Part shown: positions 49,919-61,487 of the stretch, piece after piece
Numbering within the stretch: position 1 is the stretch's first letter
How the letters are laid out: each line of letters starts with the position of its first letter
NCBI GenBank assembly: GCA_943737045.1
Contig: CALSFV010000249.1
Location: 124,001-188,000 of the forward strand
DNA from: Parapristionchus giblindavisi
Lineage: Eukaryota; Nematoda; Chromadorea; Rhabditida; Diplogasteridae
DNA length: 64,000 bases
Direction of reading: 5' to 3'
Translations under genes and position numbers: made by a program
The notes under the pieces: generated by a model
The model's input: only the letters and a program-made list of their open reading frames with translations
The model's database searches: none
What the model was told of the DNA's origin: nothing

Positions 49919-52900
49919 ATGACATCGATCATCATTCACCAGGTTGATCTTAAAAATATATATCATTTTACTAATGTTCGAATGGTTCAGTCCATCACTT
50001 TGGCTTCGGCAATATGCTCGTTATTCACGAATATTGTTCTGATAGTGGCAATTATTCAGCCTCCAAGCAATAATCTCGGCGACTACCGATACCTTCTGAT
50101 GACTTTTGCAATTGCCGACATTATGGTCTCCTTAATGCATACTATACTTTTGCCTGTAAGTAGCATAAAGGGAGCGTCACCTCTCTCTATGGCCTATTCA
50201 TTGCGCCCACTATTTCTCTGTTCTCTAACAACGAGAAATCTTTGCGCGTCGAAGAGACCATTTCCCTTTAAAAGCACAAAAAAAAATTTGCCTTGCCAGA
50301 GCGGAGAGTTTCAAATTTGCTCGGGGCGTGCCTTTGAAATTATCATATATGTTCATGCAGAGGGTAATTGGATTTGACCGTGGAATGATCTGCATTATCC
50401 AACGAGCTCATTCCCTCTCGAAGCCTCTAGCCAGTGCAGCCTGCGCTATTTGTTCTATAATGTTCTACGAAGTATTCATCCTCCTCACCTTCCATTACTT
50501 CTACAGATACAAAAAAGTGTGCAGGTATAGTTTTTGTACAGTTATTATTAGTTAATATAGTCATTATTTATAGTTTTTATAGTGATTATTTATAGCAATT
50601 GTTAGTTAGTGTAGTTATTATATATAGGTATTGATTATAGTTACTTTTTTGGTCATTTGTTATTTATATGTCTTGTCGTTGTCAGATGTTTTTACTTATT
50701 TTTATTTTTTTCCGTATGTATTGCGTAATACATCAGTGCACATCTTCTCTGGTATTTTGAAACTTAAAGTCTACTTAAACTCCGCACTTTAAGTAGACTT
50801 TAAGTAAACTTAAAGTAAAACGTAAGTCTACTTAAAGTGGTGTGGTATACTGTAATGCATTTCCACGGCGGTTCAATGAAGAGAAATCCCTACATTTAAC
50901 TTTGGCTTGAAGGCTCTTGCATTACGAAAAATCGGCAAAGTTGATTCGCACTGGGCGGGATTCGAACCTACGAGGTTCGGATCGCTAAACAAAAGCTCTA
51001 TCCACTAAGCCATCTCGGCATGTCTTGCGAATCGTAAAACTCGATGATAGGTCTAGTCAGAAGCGAGCGCCCAGATATACCGTAATCAACTTTCGCGCTG
51101 GGAGAACCTAGATGTTTTACTGCTTATCATCACTCAGTTTGCGATACTTTCTTTCTCAGGCAAGAGCTTCTTAGTTACTATCATTGAGCCGCCGTGATTT
51201 CGTCAAATGTTCTTTCACTTTAAGTTTACTTAAAGTCTACTTAAAGTCTGTGACGTAATTTAAGTAGACTTTAAGTTTCAAAATACCAGAGTTCATACAT
51301 ATATTATACACTCTAATACATTTTAAATCAAATACTTAATCAGTAAAATTTAGTCCAACATGGCTACCGTACCAAAACGAGCGAGTGTTCTACATTTCTC
51401 TTGCCATTTTCATTCATACTCTCTATTCCACTGTCGCTGGCGCTGCAGCAATTGCCCTTGCGTATGTTTGCTACGGTGCATCATATCACGCGTGTCGCGT
51501 AAGAATCAAATAAAATTAGGGGGTCGTTGGCACATTTTCTATTTCATTTTTTGGTAGTCCATATGGTCCCTAAGACGGCTGCACGAGCTTTTTTGTATAT
51601 CTTCATTTTCGGCGTCGAGAGACTCCGAAATTGGCCGACTTTGTTGCTCTGTAGCTCTTCGGAGAGTGGTTTAGGTATCGAGTCATCAACAGAAGAATTT
51701 ACTGGAATGACCAGGAGAATACATCTGCATTATTGGTCGATTGTTATTTTTTTTTTGTAAATCGATTTTATTGATTTATGCAAAACACAAATCGAAGCCA
51801 AAGGTTTCCAATAGCTCAATCGATAGAACTCGATGCCATATTTTCAATGGTATGCTGAACGTTTTTGTGTGTGGTTGCGCTCGAAAGTTATGAGCATTTC
51901 AAGATTTTCTTGATTGAGAAATTCGTGTGGATTCCTACACAAACCATCCGGATTGGTTGGTGAACTCATCTATCATGCACTATCTCAACTACCTGTGTAG
52001 TGTAGTGGATAAGGTGTCTGTTTTCTCTTTTGACTGTCAGGGGTTCGATCCTCCTTGCCGCAGTTTTCTTTTGCAGATTTTATTGCCGTCGTAATGTCTT
52101 GTAGAAAGCTCAGTCAGATGGCACCAATGTTCTAATTGCATCTGAAGAGCACTGGGACGAAGTGGAGTGTTCGATCAACCAGTGGATCGACCAGGAAGAG
52201 AAAGGTTGTGGAGAAGTCGGAGGATTCGGAGAATGACGATAACGTCTTCGAGGAGGGAGAGGATGAGGATGAGGTGATTCTAGGACACGAAGATGACTTC
52301 ATTATGATGGTAGTCGAGGAAGAGTGTGATGAAATATTTCTGTGAATTTTAACCCTCTTTCTTGTCATATTGTCATTTGCATGTATAGCGATTAATATTC
52401 ATCGATTGCTCATGAATGAGGAATCAAATTATGGAAATGAAAATTCGAAAGTTATTAAAAATATCTTGGATATGTACTAGAACAACATTAAAACTAATTA
52501 AAATGGGCTAATTGGTCACACGAGGCACATGAGTGGGTAGATCATTGGCTGCGTCACTCTCCTCTCGTGCGATCGCACGCTGTGAAAATCTTGAAATGCT
52601 CATAACGTTCGAGCGCAACCACACACAAAAACGTTCAGCATACCATTGAAAAGCTGGCATCGAGTTCTATCGATTGAGCCATTGAAAACCTTTGGCTTCG
52701 ATTTGTGTTTTGCATAAATCAATAAAATCGATTTACAAAAATACTAATAAAAATCGCGATCGGCCAATAATGCAGATGTATTCTCCTAGTCATTCCAGTA
52801 AATTCTTCTGTTGATGACTCGATACCAAAACCACTCCCCGAAGAGCTACAGAGCTCCAAAATCGGCCAATTTCGGCGTCAAAAAAGTTTGACGGCGTCTC

Positions 52901-54242
52901 TCGACGCCGTAAATGAAGATATGCAAAAAAGCTCGTGCACCCGTCTTAGGGATCATATGGACTAGCAAAAAATGACCTCTGCTCATTTTCGATTTTTTCA
53001 ATGTGCCACCGTCTATTCGATTCTTACGCGACACGCGTGATATATTTGTAGCGCTTATTGAACATAACAATATTTTCTTATGAACGAGGAGTGATATGGT
53101 CTTGAAGATATCCACGTCAGTAGATACTATCGGAAGATTAGAATTATTTTATCTTTCTTTTGAAATAATGACGAAAATCAATAAGTGCTACCAACTATAT
53201 GATACACCCTAACGTTTTCATTAAAATCATATAGTGAATGTTTAACAATCACAGCAACAATGAAGAGCGTGAAAGCTTTCGCAAAGTTCTCGAAGATGGC
53301 GAAACTGGTATCGATCCCATACATGGTACATATATGGGAGTTCTGTATCGAGTACGTGTTTATACGTGTTTACGCGTTACGTGTTTACGTGAGTATACGT
53401 GTTATATGGGTTTATTCACCATGGACATATAAGTCAATACGTTTCAGAATGATAACGGAACTCTGGATAAAACAACGGGAAATGCTATGATTCCAGTTTT
53501 AATCGTTTTCACAGCGACCTTTGCTTTCCTCATTTTCTCCATTTCTCAAATAGTTCATACACTGAGAAAGTAATGATATTTTTTTATCTTCCTTTTAGAT
53601 ATGATTTCGGGAAACACAAATCAACGCTATGATAACTGTTTTGTGATCCTTCATATTTCGAAAATAATACAAAGACAAATTAAGATGGCTATTGAGTGAA
53701 GCTTCAAAGCGTTTACAATTGCAGTTGTTCAAAGCATTAATTGTGCAGGTACAATAAATCTTATTGTAGAATTAATTCTAGTCATAGCATCTCATTGAGC
53801 ACATAGTTGATACAGGTTGCCAAATGATTTACACAAAAGTCGAACCCGTAACCTCAATGCCTTACTGGACTCCGATCTATCCCGTATTGTCCTACCGTAT
53901 CAATTGTTCTATCTTCAGAGCAGTGTCCCAGCCATTTTCTCTTATTTGCCAGCGATATTGATAATTACTTCGTCTATGGTCGGTATTTCATTGGGCGACT
54001 TGGATGGTTATTTATTCACAGTATCTGCATTTTTTCCAGTCGTTGACCCGATTTTGATTATCTACTACATCGAGAGGTCAGCTTTGCAAGCATTAAACAC
54101 GGAATCAAATTTGTAAATTTACAGTATTCGGTTTACCGTATACCGATGGATAAGCAAAATCTTGAAGAAGTATGTTGTATCGGTCTCCAGTTCAATACTT
54201 CCTTCCAGTACCTCAGGAAGAACGGTTTCACAGATTGCTTGA
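49919..54242 (+). CDS. Str-family 7TM chemoreceptor A (complete, 8 exons)
   Basis: Model: join(49919..50155,50361..50524,51354..51461,53255..53351,53448..53569,53685..53748,53919..54076,54125..54242), 355 residues, all phases consistent. Exon 1 has TM1-2 (NNLGDYRYLLMTFAIADIM, close to the Str/Srj 'G-Y-R-Y-L' motif). Exon 2 has TM3 (MFYEVFILLTFHYFYRYKKV), exon 3 TM4, exon 4 a hydrophilic loop, exon 5 TM5. Exon 6 has the LQLQLFKALIVQ motif before TM6. Exon 7 has TM6-7 ending PVVDPILIIYYIE, typical of Str. By family, a chemosensory neuron receptor; the ligand is unknown. Introns 1, 2 and 3 carry a MITE A+B fusion and two fold-back elements. First of three tandem paralogues. Confidence 0.88.
50167..50337. 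mobile_element. Fused MITE A + MITE B in intron 1 of Str A
   Basis: GGGAGCGTCACCTCTCTCTA through CCCTTTAAAAGCAC to GCTCGGGGCGTGCC. The middle part of MITE B is deleted. It replaces the MITE B seen in intron 1 of Str B and C. Confidence 0.65.
50747..51291. mobile_element. Fold-back with one tRNA-like module, intron 2 of Str A
   Basis: Ends CTCTGGTATTTTGAAACTTA and inverse, with repeated AAAGTCTACTTAAA units near each end. A tRNA-like module on the minus strand lies at 50952-51022 (A-box-like TGGCTTAGTGGATAGAGC, B-box GGTTCGAATCC). Not a member of the CAAGGG family. Confidence 0.7.
51483..53041. mobile_element. 1.56-kb fold-back in intron 3 of Str A, tRNA-like module in the loop
   Basis: Outer arms begin CGCGTGTCGCGTAAG and pair with 52850-53041 over about 180 bp; a second inner pair (51810-51920 with 52585-52700) follows. 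A single tRNA-like module (51989-52063, +; TGTAGTGTAGTGGATAAGG, GGGTTCGATCC) lies in the middle. The terminal motif recurs once upstream of Str B (about 56475) and Str C (about 61150). Confidence 0.7.
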
Positions 54243-55594
54243 CTTGTTAACTTTTAAACCTCTAGCATTGCCAAAGCGAAGAGCTTTAAATTAAGTCATT
54301 AAAATGTGACACCCCGAGCAAATGTGCCACTCATCGCTCTGACCACACTATCTTGCTTTGTTTGTCAACGAGTAACTATTGTCACAGCGGAGAATTTCGA
54401 ATTTGCTCGTTGTGTGCCTTTAAAGGAAAATCAACTGTACAAGTGAAAACTTTACGAACGTCGATGTGAGAACAGATGATACGACAAAAATAGGATGATA
54501 GGTTCAAAATACAATATAGATCATCATACAAAATTTGATGTCAAGAAAACACAAAGGCATATTGTTTATGCTGAGTGAATTTGTGTAATACGTAACTCTT
54601 TTTTCATCATTGTTGTTCGAATATCGTCATAAAAAAATTTGATGAAATATGTACCAATACATCTAAGCTTATCATGCACTCCTATACATTGGTATTGACC
54701 GTATAAAACACATGTTTTTTGGAGCGAGAGTAGCCAGCCCAAGCCACAATGTGTTTCTATATTTAGAGAGCGAGCCCACGCGAGATAGCAGGTAGATCAG
54801 AGAGCGCACGACGAGGGAAGGGGGAAAGGGGGTTGATCGATAGAATATTTCTGTGTGTTACCAGCCAGTAGCAAGGATATTATACAAGTACATTTTATAC
54901 GAACATTGCGACATCTCCGAAGTAACTTTGACCCAAATTGACAAAGGATTAGAACTCGACCTAGTTCTGCTGGGGCATGGCACAACGATTTTTTCGTAAA
55001 ATAATGAAAAACATCGTCTATGGGGATTGAATATTTTCTTATTTTTCTTTAATAATTTGTCCAAACCAGCATCTTATGATTCGATTTTCTCGACCATTTT
55101 TTAAACGATTAAAAAAAGCATGAGCATGATGACTGTGCCAATGTCCGAACGAGAACACTGTACGGAGTATCGACATTGGCCAACTGACAATCAAGGCATC
55201 CTGTTGGGGATTATCAGGACTGTGCAATATCATATAACCTACGGTCTTATGTATGTTTGATGAGGCTTTTATTCGTCCACTTCGAATAATCAAATGTTCG
55301 AACTTTCGTTTTTATCCCTACGCATCATCATCACCTAGTTTGTTTACTTTGGCGGAATAAAGCAAACGTTAAAGATTATGAGGAATCTTGTCGATCATTG
55401 AAATCTACATACATTTTTCAACAACAAAAAATTCGAGAAAAGACGTCAAAACATATTGATTTGGATGAGATATTTACCCTCAATTCCATAAAACTGCCCG
55501 ATCAAAAAATCGTTTAACTAATACAATATGAAAAAAGATGAATCAAAGATTGTCTTCCAAAAATATACATGAGAATTGTTTTACAAAAACAACT
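54243..55594. other. Duplicated spacer between Str A and tRNA-Cys
   Basis: MITE B at 54306-54426; the rest is unique to this spacer and its twin at 59270-60611. Short reading frames (for example 54865-54992 and 55119-55258, +) are conserved in both copies but differ mostly at non-synonymous sites, arguing against a gene. Confidence 0.45.
54306..54426. mobile_element. MITE B copy in spacer 1
   Basis: ACACCCCGAGCAAATGTGCC at the left and TTTGCTCGTTGTGTGCCTTTA at the right. Identical placement in spacer 2 (59336-59454), so the insertion predates the duplication. Confidence 0.7.
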
Positions 55595-55666
55595 AGGGGG
55601 CACCCGGATTTGAACCGGGGACCTCTCGATCTGCAGTCGAATGCTCTGCCACTGAGCTATACCCCC
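55595..55666 (-). tRNA. tRNA-Cys (GCA)
   Basis: 72 nt cloverleaf: acceptor GGGGGTA pairing with GCCCCCT's stem, D-arm AGCTCAGTGGCAGAGC, anticodon stem-loop TTCGA-CTGCAGA-TCGAG (anticodon GCA), T-arm CCCGGTTCAAATCCGGG. A T-run follows the 3' end. No intron. Looks like a functional cysteine tRNA. Confidence 0.95.
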
Positions 55667-55996
55667 GATCGAGAACGTCATCGATACAGCTTCTTTTGAG
55701 TGTTGTTTATCATCTCGGAGCTCCATCTTCTCTTCTCTTTTTTCTATAGCGACAAAGGTCTCGAGGGACTATTCGGTGTATGAGGTGTGAAACTAGTTTA
55801 ACAATTTTTAATTGATTGCACAATTTTATCGTATAAGATAACTAGAAATACAAGATAATATAAAATATAAAAGATAGGTAAGATAAGATAGAACCAATAC
55901 AAGCTTGATGTAGATGGCGATGTAGATGATTAGGATATCCGTTGTGAATTTGCCTTTTAGACATCATACGGTCGAACCTCACACTTGGGCAATTAA

Positions 55997-56336
55997 AGGT
56001 GGAGACCCGCGAATGCTCATTCAAATATCTTGTATCTCACCTATGCAAGTGTAAAGTGATATGCAAGAAGAGTGAGTCACCGTTCGCTAATTCCTTACCG
56101 CAGTGGTAACACTTCTGTCTAGAGAGCGCATGGCCGTGGGTTCGAATCCTATTGCCGAACTTTCCTATTTTCAAAAAGCGCGCCTTTGCCTGATATTGCA
56201 AGCATGATTCATTCATGTTTGTAGCAATCAATAAGTAGAATTAGCGTTAAATAAATGGTGTACTGTATGTAGAATAACTTTTGCTACCTTTCTGTCTTTA
56301 CAGTTTGTTCACGAAAATATTCGCGGGAGTCCACCT
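55997..56336. mobile_element. 340-bp TTAA-flanked element with tRNA-like module
   Basis: Ends AGGTGGAGACCCGCGAAT and, inverted, AGGTGGACTCCCGCGAAT, flanked by TTAA (55993-55996, 56337-56340). The tandem copy has the empty site with one TTAA (61000-61003), proving the insertion and its TSD. A tRNA-like module is at 56094-56158 (+): CGCAGTGGTAACAC and GGGTTCGAATCC. Confidence 0.85.
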
Positions 56337-56638
56337 TTAAACAACAATAGAGTGCGCTAGAGCGTAATTCTGATTGGCGTTTATTCAAGTAGTGATCATA
56401 ATCGCTACATTTCCGCACCAGAAAAGGAGTAGAGCACCGAGGATAAATTAAGATACGCGAAGATGTTGGATAACGCGCGTGTCGCGTAAGGATCGATACA
56501 AATATCGGACAACTATTAATCTACATGCGAAACTTATATTTGTACATTTTTAATCATTGTTAATCTAATATTGTCTTGATGATGCAATCGGAGATCAAAA
56601 TAATTAATTCGACTTTCTCAGGCGTTCAACTACCAACC

Positions 56639-56690
56639 GGAATAATGTGTGTGCACCTACAGCATATAAACCACGGGTATCGCAGTTGGA
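56639..56690 (+). promoter_or_regulatory. Conserved upstream block of Str receptor B
   Basis: AATAATGTGTGTGCACCTAC followed by CATATAAACC, shared with Str A and C upstream regions. Confidence 0.35.
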
Positions 56691-56818
56691 AAAATACAAT
56701 ATTACCTAACCTATATTATATTCTTAAAGTTTTTTTACATTCAAAGTGCGGGCAAATTTAGAATTGTAGTTATATTAATTATACTAATTTGATTCGGCAT
56801 TGCTATTACTAACGTGCT

Positions 56819-59269
56819 ATGACATCGATCATAATTCACCAGGTTGATTTTTCAAAATATACCATTTTACTAATGTTCCTAGTTCAGTCCATCACTTTGG
56901 CTGCTGCAATCTGCTCAGTGTTGATGAATATTCTTCTGATATTGGCAATTATTCAGCCTCCAAGCAATAATCTTGGCGACTACCGTTACCTTCTGATGAC
57001 TTTTGCAATTGCCGATATTATGGTCTCTCTAATGCATGCTATTTTACTGCCTGTAAGTAATCCTTACACCCGAGCTAATTTGAATTTTCCCGCTCCGGCA
57101 ACAGTCTCTCGTAAACAACGAAGGCGAGAGAGTATTGCCAGAGCGGAGACTTTCAACTTAGTTAAAATATTCGTAAATGATCATGCAGAGGGTAATCGGA
57201 TTTGACCGTGGAATCATGTGCATTATCCAACGAGCTCAGTCCCTTTCGAAGCCAATAGCCAGTGCAGCCTACGCTGTTTGTTCAATCATGTTCTACGAAG
57301 TATTCATCCTCCTTACTTTCCATTACTTCTACAGATACAAAAAAGTGTGCAGGTATAGTTTTTTTTATAGTTTTTATTTGTTAATATAGTTTTTATTTAT
57401 ATTTATTATTTTTTTCCGTATGTATTGCATTCAAATATATGATATATGTACATTAATAAATACATTCCGAATCAAGATACATAATCATAATTTTTTATTA
57501 TGATAATATTTTTTTATATTTTAGTCCAACTTGGTTACCGTGCCAAAATGAGCGAGTGTTCTACATTTCTTTAGCTATTTTCATTCATACTCTCTATTCC
57601 ACTGTTGCTGGTGCTGCAGCAATTGCCCTTGCGTATGTTTGCTAGGGTGTATCATATATTCGGCAGCACATAACACGACTGACAAGGGAATGACCAACCA
57701 TCCCCGTCGAGTTATGACTAGTGACATATACCATTCGAATCGCCATGTGATTCTGATAATACATCGTTAATGACTAGACTCAAACGTTTATGATCTTCGA
57801 GAAAATCGATATTGAAATTCGGCCAAATTCGTATGGTTTTTACACAACGCATGCGGATGGGTTAGTGAATTCTACTACCTTCTTTCGAAACATCGGCTCG
57901 TGTAGTGTAGTGGGTAAGATGCCTGCGTTTACTTTTGACTGTCAAGGGTTCGACCCCCCTTGCCGCACTTTCCAGAATCACATGGCGATTCGAATGGTAT
58001 AAGTTACTAGTCATAACTCGAAGGGGATGGTTGGTCATTTCCTTGTGAGCGTTGGGCTACCAGAAAAACGCAGGCATTTAACATTAATTTATCCTACTTT
58101 TGAAATAGGGTAAAATCAATAAGTGCTATCGACTATATGATACACCCTAACTTGTTCAATAAAAATCATATCTGAAATTTTTCATAATCTCAGCAACAAT
58201 GAAGAGCGTGAAAGCTTTCGGAAAGTACTCGAAGATGGCGAAACTGGTGTCGATCCCATACATGGTACATATATGGGAGTTCTGTATCGAGTACGTGTTT
58301 TTACGTGTTTACGCGTTACGTGTTTCGTGAATATACGTGTAATATGTGTTTATTTAACATGGACATCTAAATCATTGCGTTTCAGAATGATAATGGAACT
58401 CTGGATAAAACAACGGGAAATGCTATGATTCCTGTTTTCATCATTTTCACAGCGACCTTTGCCTTTCTCATTTTCTCCATTTCTCAAATAGTTCATACGC
58501 TGAGAAAGTAATGATATTTTCTTTAAAGGCACACCACACGATAATTTGAAACTCTCCGCCCTGGTCATACTCTCTCGCTTTCTTTATCTACGAGATTGCC
58601 AAGATTTCGTGGGAAAGTAAATCATAACTATGATAGATGTTTTGTGATCCTTAATATTTGGTAAAAAAAATACAAAAATAAGGTGATGCTAATTTAAGAT
58701 GGCTCTTGAGCGAAGCTTCAAAGCGTTTACAATTGCAGTTATTCAAAGCATTAATTGTGCAGGTACAATATACCTTATTATTGAATTAATTCAGATACCC
58801 TAGTCAGCTCCTTGAGCCATATTTGATAGTTGATGCAAATGATTGACACAAGAAGGGAGTCAAACTCAGGATCTCTATGCCTAACTGGGGCATCGATCTA
58901 ACCCTGTGGCATGTAACTGTTCATTCTATTCTATCTTCAGAGCAGTGTCCCAGCCTTTCTCTCATATTTGCCGTCGATATTGATAATTACTTCGTCCATG
59001 TTCGGTGTTGCATTGGGCGACATGGATAGTCATTTATTCACACTATCGGCATTGTTTCCAGTCGTTGATCCGATTCTGATCATCTACTATATCGAGAGGT
59101 CAGCTTTGACAAGCATTAAGTAAACAATTAAACAAATTTTTAAAATTACAGTATCCGGTTTACCGTATACCGTTGGATAAGCAAAATCTTGAAGAAGTAT
59201 ATAGTATCGGTCTCCAGTTCAATACTTCCTTCCAGTACCTCAGGAAGAACGGTTTCACAGATTGCTTGA
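56819..59269 (+). CDS. Str-family 7TM chemoreceptor B (complete, 8 exons)
   Basis: Model: join(56819..57052,57189..57352,57525..57632,58194..58290,58386..58507,58699..58762,58941..59098,59152..59269), 354 residues. Exon sizes are those of Str A except exon 1, one codon shorter. The same landmarks are intact: GDYRYLLMTFAIADIM, MFYEVFILLTFHYFYR, WLLSEASKRLQLQLFKALIVQ, PVVDPILIIYYIE and an identical SISKIL-type C-terminal region ending QIA. Intron 1 carries a MITE B, intron 3 the small tRNA-bearing CAAGGG element (57683-58045) and intron 5 a MITE B fragment. Likely functional chemosensory GPCR. Confidence 0.88.
57066..57160. mobile_element. MITE B copy in intron 1 of Str B
   Basis: ACACCCGAGCTAATTTGAAT and GCCAGAGCGGAGACTTTCAA. 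Same site in Str C (61735-61822), so older than the B/C duplication. Confidence 0.7.
57683..58045. mobile_element. CAAGGG element with a single tRNA-like module (TSD TGA)
   Basis: 363 bp, CAAGGGAATGACCAACCATC and inverse-like ends, TGA on both sides (57680-57682, 58046-58048). tRNA-like module at 57893-57967 (+): TAGTGTAGTGGGTAAGATG and GGGTTCGACCCC. It looks like an internally deleted form with one arm's module lost. Confidence 0.8.
58525..58600. mobile_element. MITE B fragment in intron 5 of Str B
   Basis: AAAGGCACACCACACGATAA and ACTCTCTCGCTTTCTTT; only the left half is present. Absent from Str A. Confidence 0.6.
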
Positions 59270-60611
59270 CTTGTTCACTTTCAAACCTCTAGCATTGCCA
59301 AAGCGAAGAGCTTAAAATTAAGTCATTAAAATGTGACACCCCGAGCAAATGTGCCACTCACCGCTCTGACCACACGATCTTGCTTTGTTTGTCTACGAGA
59401 AAGTATTGTCACAGCGGAGAGTTTCGAATTTGCTCGTGGTGTGCCTTTAAAGGAAAATCAACTTTACAAGTAAATACTTTACGAACGTCGATGTGAGAAC
59501 AGATGGGACCACAAAAATAGGATGATAGGTTCAAAATACAATATAGATCATCATACAAAATTTGATGTCAAGAAAACACAAAGGCATATTGTTTATGCTG
59601 AGTGAATATGTAGTGAATACGTAACTCTTTTTTCATCATTGTTGTTCGAATATCGTCATAAAAATTTTTGATGAAATATGTACCAATACATCTAAGCTTA
59701 TCATGCAGTCGTATACATTGGTATTGACCGTATAAAATACACATGTTTATTTGGAGCGAGAGTAGCCAGCCCAAGCCACAATGTGTTTCTATATTTAGAG
59801 AGCGAGCCCACGTGAGATAGCAGGTAGATCAGAGAGCGCACGACGAGGGAAGGGAGGGAAAGGGGGTTGATCGATAGAATATTTCTGTGTTTTACCAGCC
59901 AGTAGCAAGGATATTATACAAGTACATTTTATACGAACATTGCGACATCTCCGAAGTAGCTTTGACCCAAACTGAGAAAGGATTAGAACTCGACTTAGTT
60001 CTGCTGGGGCATGGCACAACGATTTTTTCGAAAATTATTTAAAAAATCATCTATGGTGATTGAATATTTTCTTATTTTTCTTTAATAATTTGTCCAAACC
60101 AGCATCTTATGATTCGATTTTCTCGGCTATTTAAAAAAAAAGCATGAGCATGATGACTGTGCCAATGTCCGAACGAGAACGCTGTACGGAGTATCGACAT
60201 TGGCCAACTGACAATCAAGGCATAATGTTGGGGATTATCAGGACTGTGCAATATCATATAAACTACCGTCTTATGTATGTTCGATGAAGCTTTTATTCGT
60301 CCACTCCGAATAATCAAATGTTCGAACTTTCGTTTTTATCCCTACGCATCATCATCACCTAGTTTGTTTACTTTGGCGAAATAAACAAACGTTAAAGATT
60401 ATGAGGAATCTTATCGATCATTGAAATCTACATACATTTTTCAACAACAAAAAAATCGAGAAAAGACGTCAAAACATGTTGATTTGGATGAGATATTTAC
60501 CCACAAAACTGCCCGATCATAAAAATCATTCAACTAATACAATATGAAAAAAAGATGAATCGAAGATTGTCTTCCAAAAAATATACATGAGAATTGTTTT
60601 ACAAAAGAACT
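59270..60611. other. Duplicated spacer between Str B and tRNA-Cys 2
   Basis: Twin of 54243-55594, with MITE B at 59336-59454. No gene supported. Confidence 0.45.
59336..59454. mobile_element. MITE B copy in spacer 2
   Basis: Orthologous to 54306-54426. Confidence 0.7.
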
Positions 60612-60683
60612 AGGGGGCACCCGGATTTGAACCGGGGACCTCTCGATCTGCAGTCGAATGCTCTGCCACTGAGCTATACCCCC
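60612..60683 (-). tRNA. tRNA-Cys (GCA), second copy
   Basis: Identical over 72 nt to 55595-55666, anticodon GCA, followed on the minus strand by a TTTT terminator. Duplicated together with the Str genes. Confidence 0.95.
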
Positions 60684-61309
60684 GATCGAGAACGTCAGCG
60701 ATACAGCTTCTTTTGAGTGTTGTTTATCATCTCGGAGCTCCATCTTCTCTTCTCTTCTTTTCTTTAGCGAAAAAGGTCTCGAGGGACTATTCGGTGTATG
60801 AGGTGTGAAACTAGTTCAATTTTTAATTGATTACACAATTTTATCGTATAAGATAACTAGAAATACAAGATAATATAAAGAATAAAAGATAGATTACAAC
60901 CAATACAAGCGTAGATGGCGATGTAGATGATTAGGGGAAGGATATCCGTTGTGAATTTGCCTTTAGGACTTCATACGGTCGAACCTCACACTTGGGTAAT
61001 TAAACAACAATAGAGTGCGCTAGAGAGTGCGATATAGCGTAATTCAGATAGGCGTTCATTCAAGTAGTGATCATAATCGCTACACTTTCGAACCAGAAAA
61101 GGAGTAGAGCACCGAGGATAATGAAGATACGCGAAGATGTTGGATAACGCGCGTGTCGCGTAAGGATCGATACAAATATCGGACAACTATTAATCTACAT
61201 GCGAAACTTATATTTCATTTTTAATCATTATTAATCTAATATTGTCTTGATGATGCAATCGGAGATCAAAATAATTAATTCGACTTTCTCAGGCGTTCAA
61301 CTACCAACC

Positions 61310-61360
61310 GGAATAATGTGTGTGCACCTACAGCATATAAACCACGGGTATGGCAGTTAG
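61310..61360 (+). promoter_or_regulatory. Conserved upstream block of Str receptor C
   Basis: AATAATGTGTGTGCACCTAC and CATATAAACC, as in Str B. Confidence 0.35.
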
Positions 61361-61487
61361 AATAATACAATATTAGCTAGCCTATATTGTATTCTAAGTT
61401 TTATTACATTCAAAGTGCATGCAAATTTAGATTTGTAGTAATATTATTTATACTAATTTGATTCGGCATTGCTATTACTAATGTGCT

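Larger units (their letters stand above)
53240..56818. repeat. Tandem duplication, unit 1
   Basis: The 3' exons of Str A, the spacer, tRNA-Cys and the Str upstream region match 58180-61487 almost throughout (offset about 5.0 kb). The main difference is the TTAA element at 55997-56336, absent from unit 2. Confidence 0.85.
58180..61487. repeat. Tandem duplication, unit 2
   Basis: Counterpart of 53240-56818, with the empty TTAA site at 61000-61003. Confidence 0.85.
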
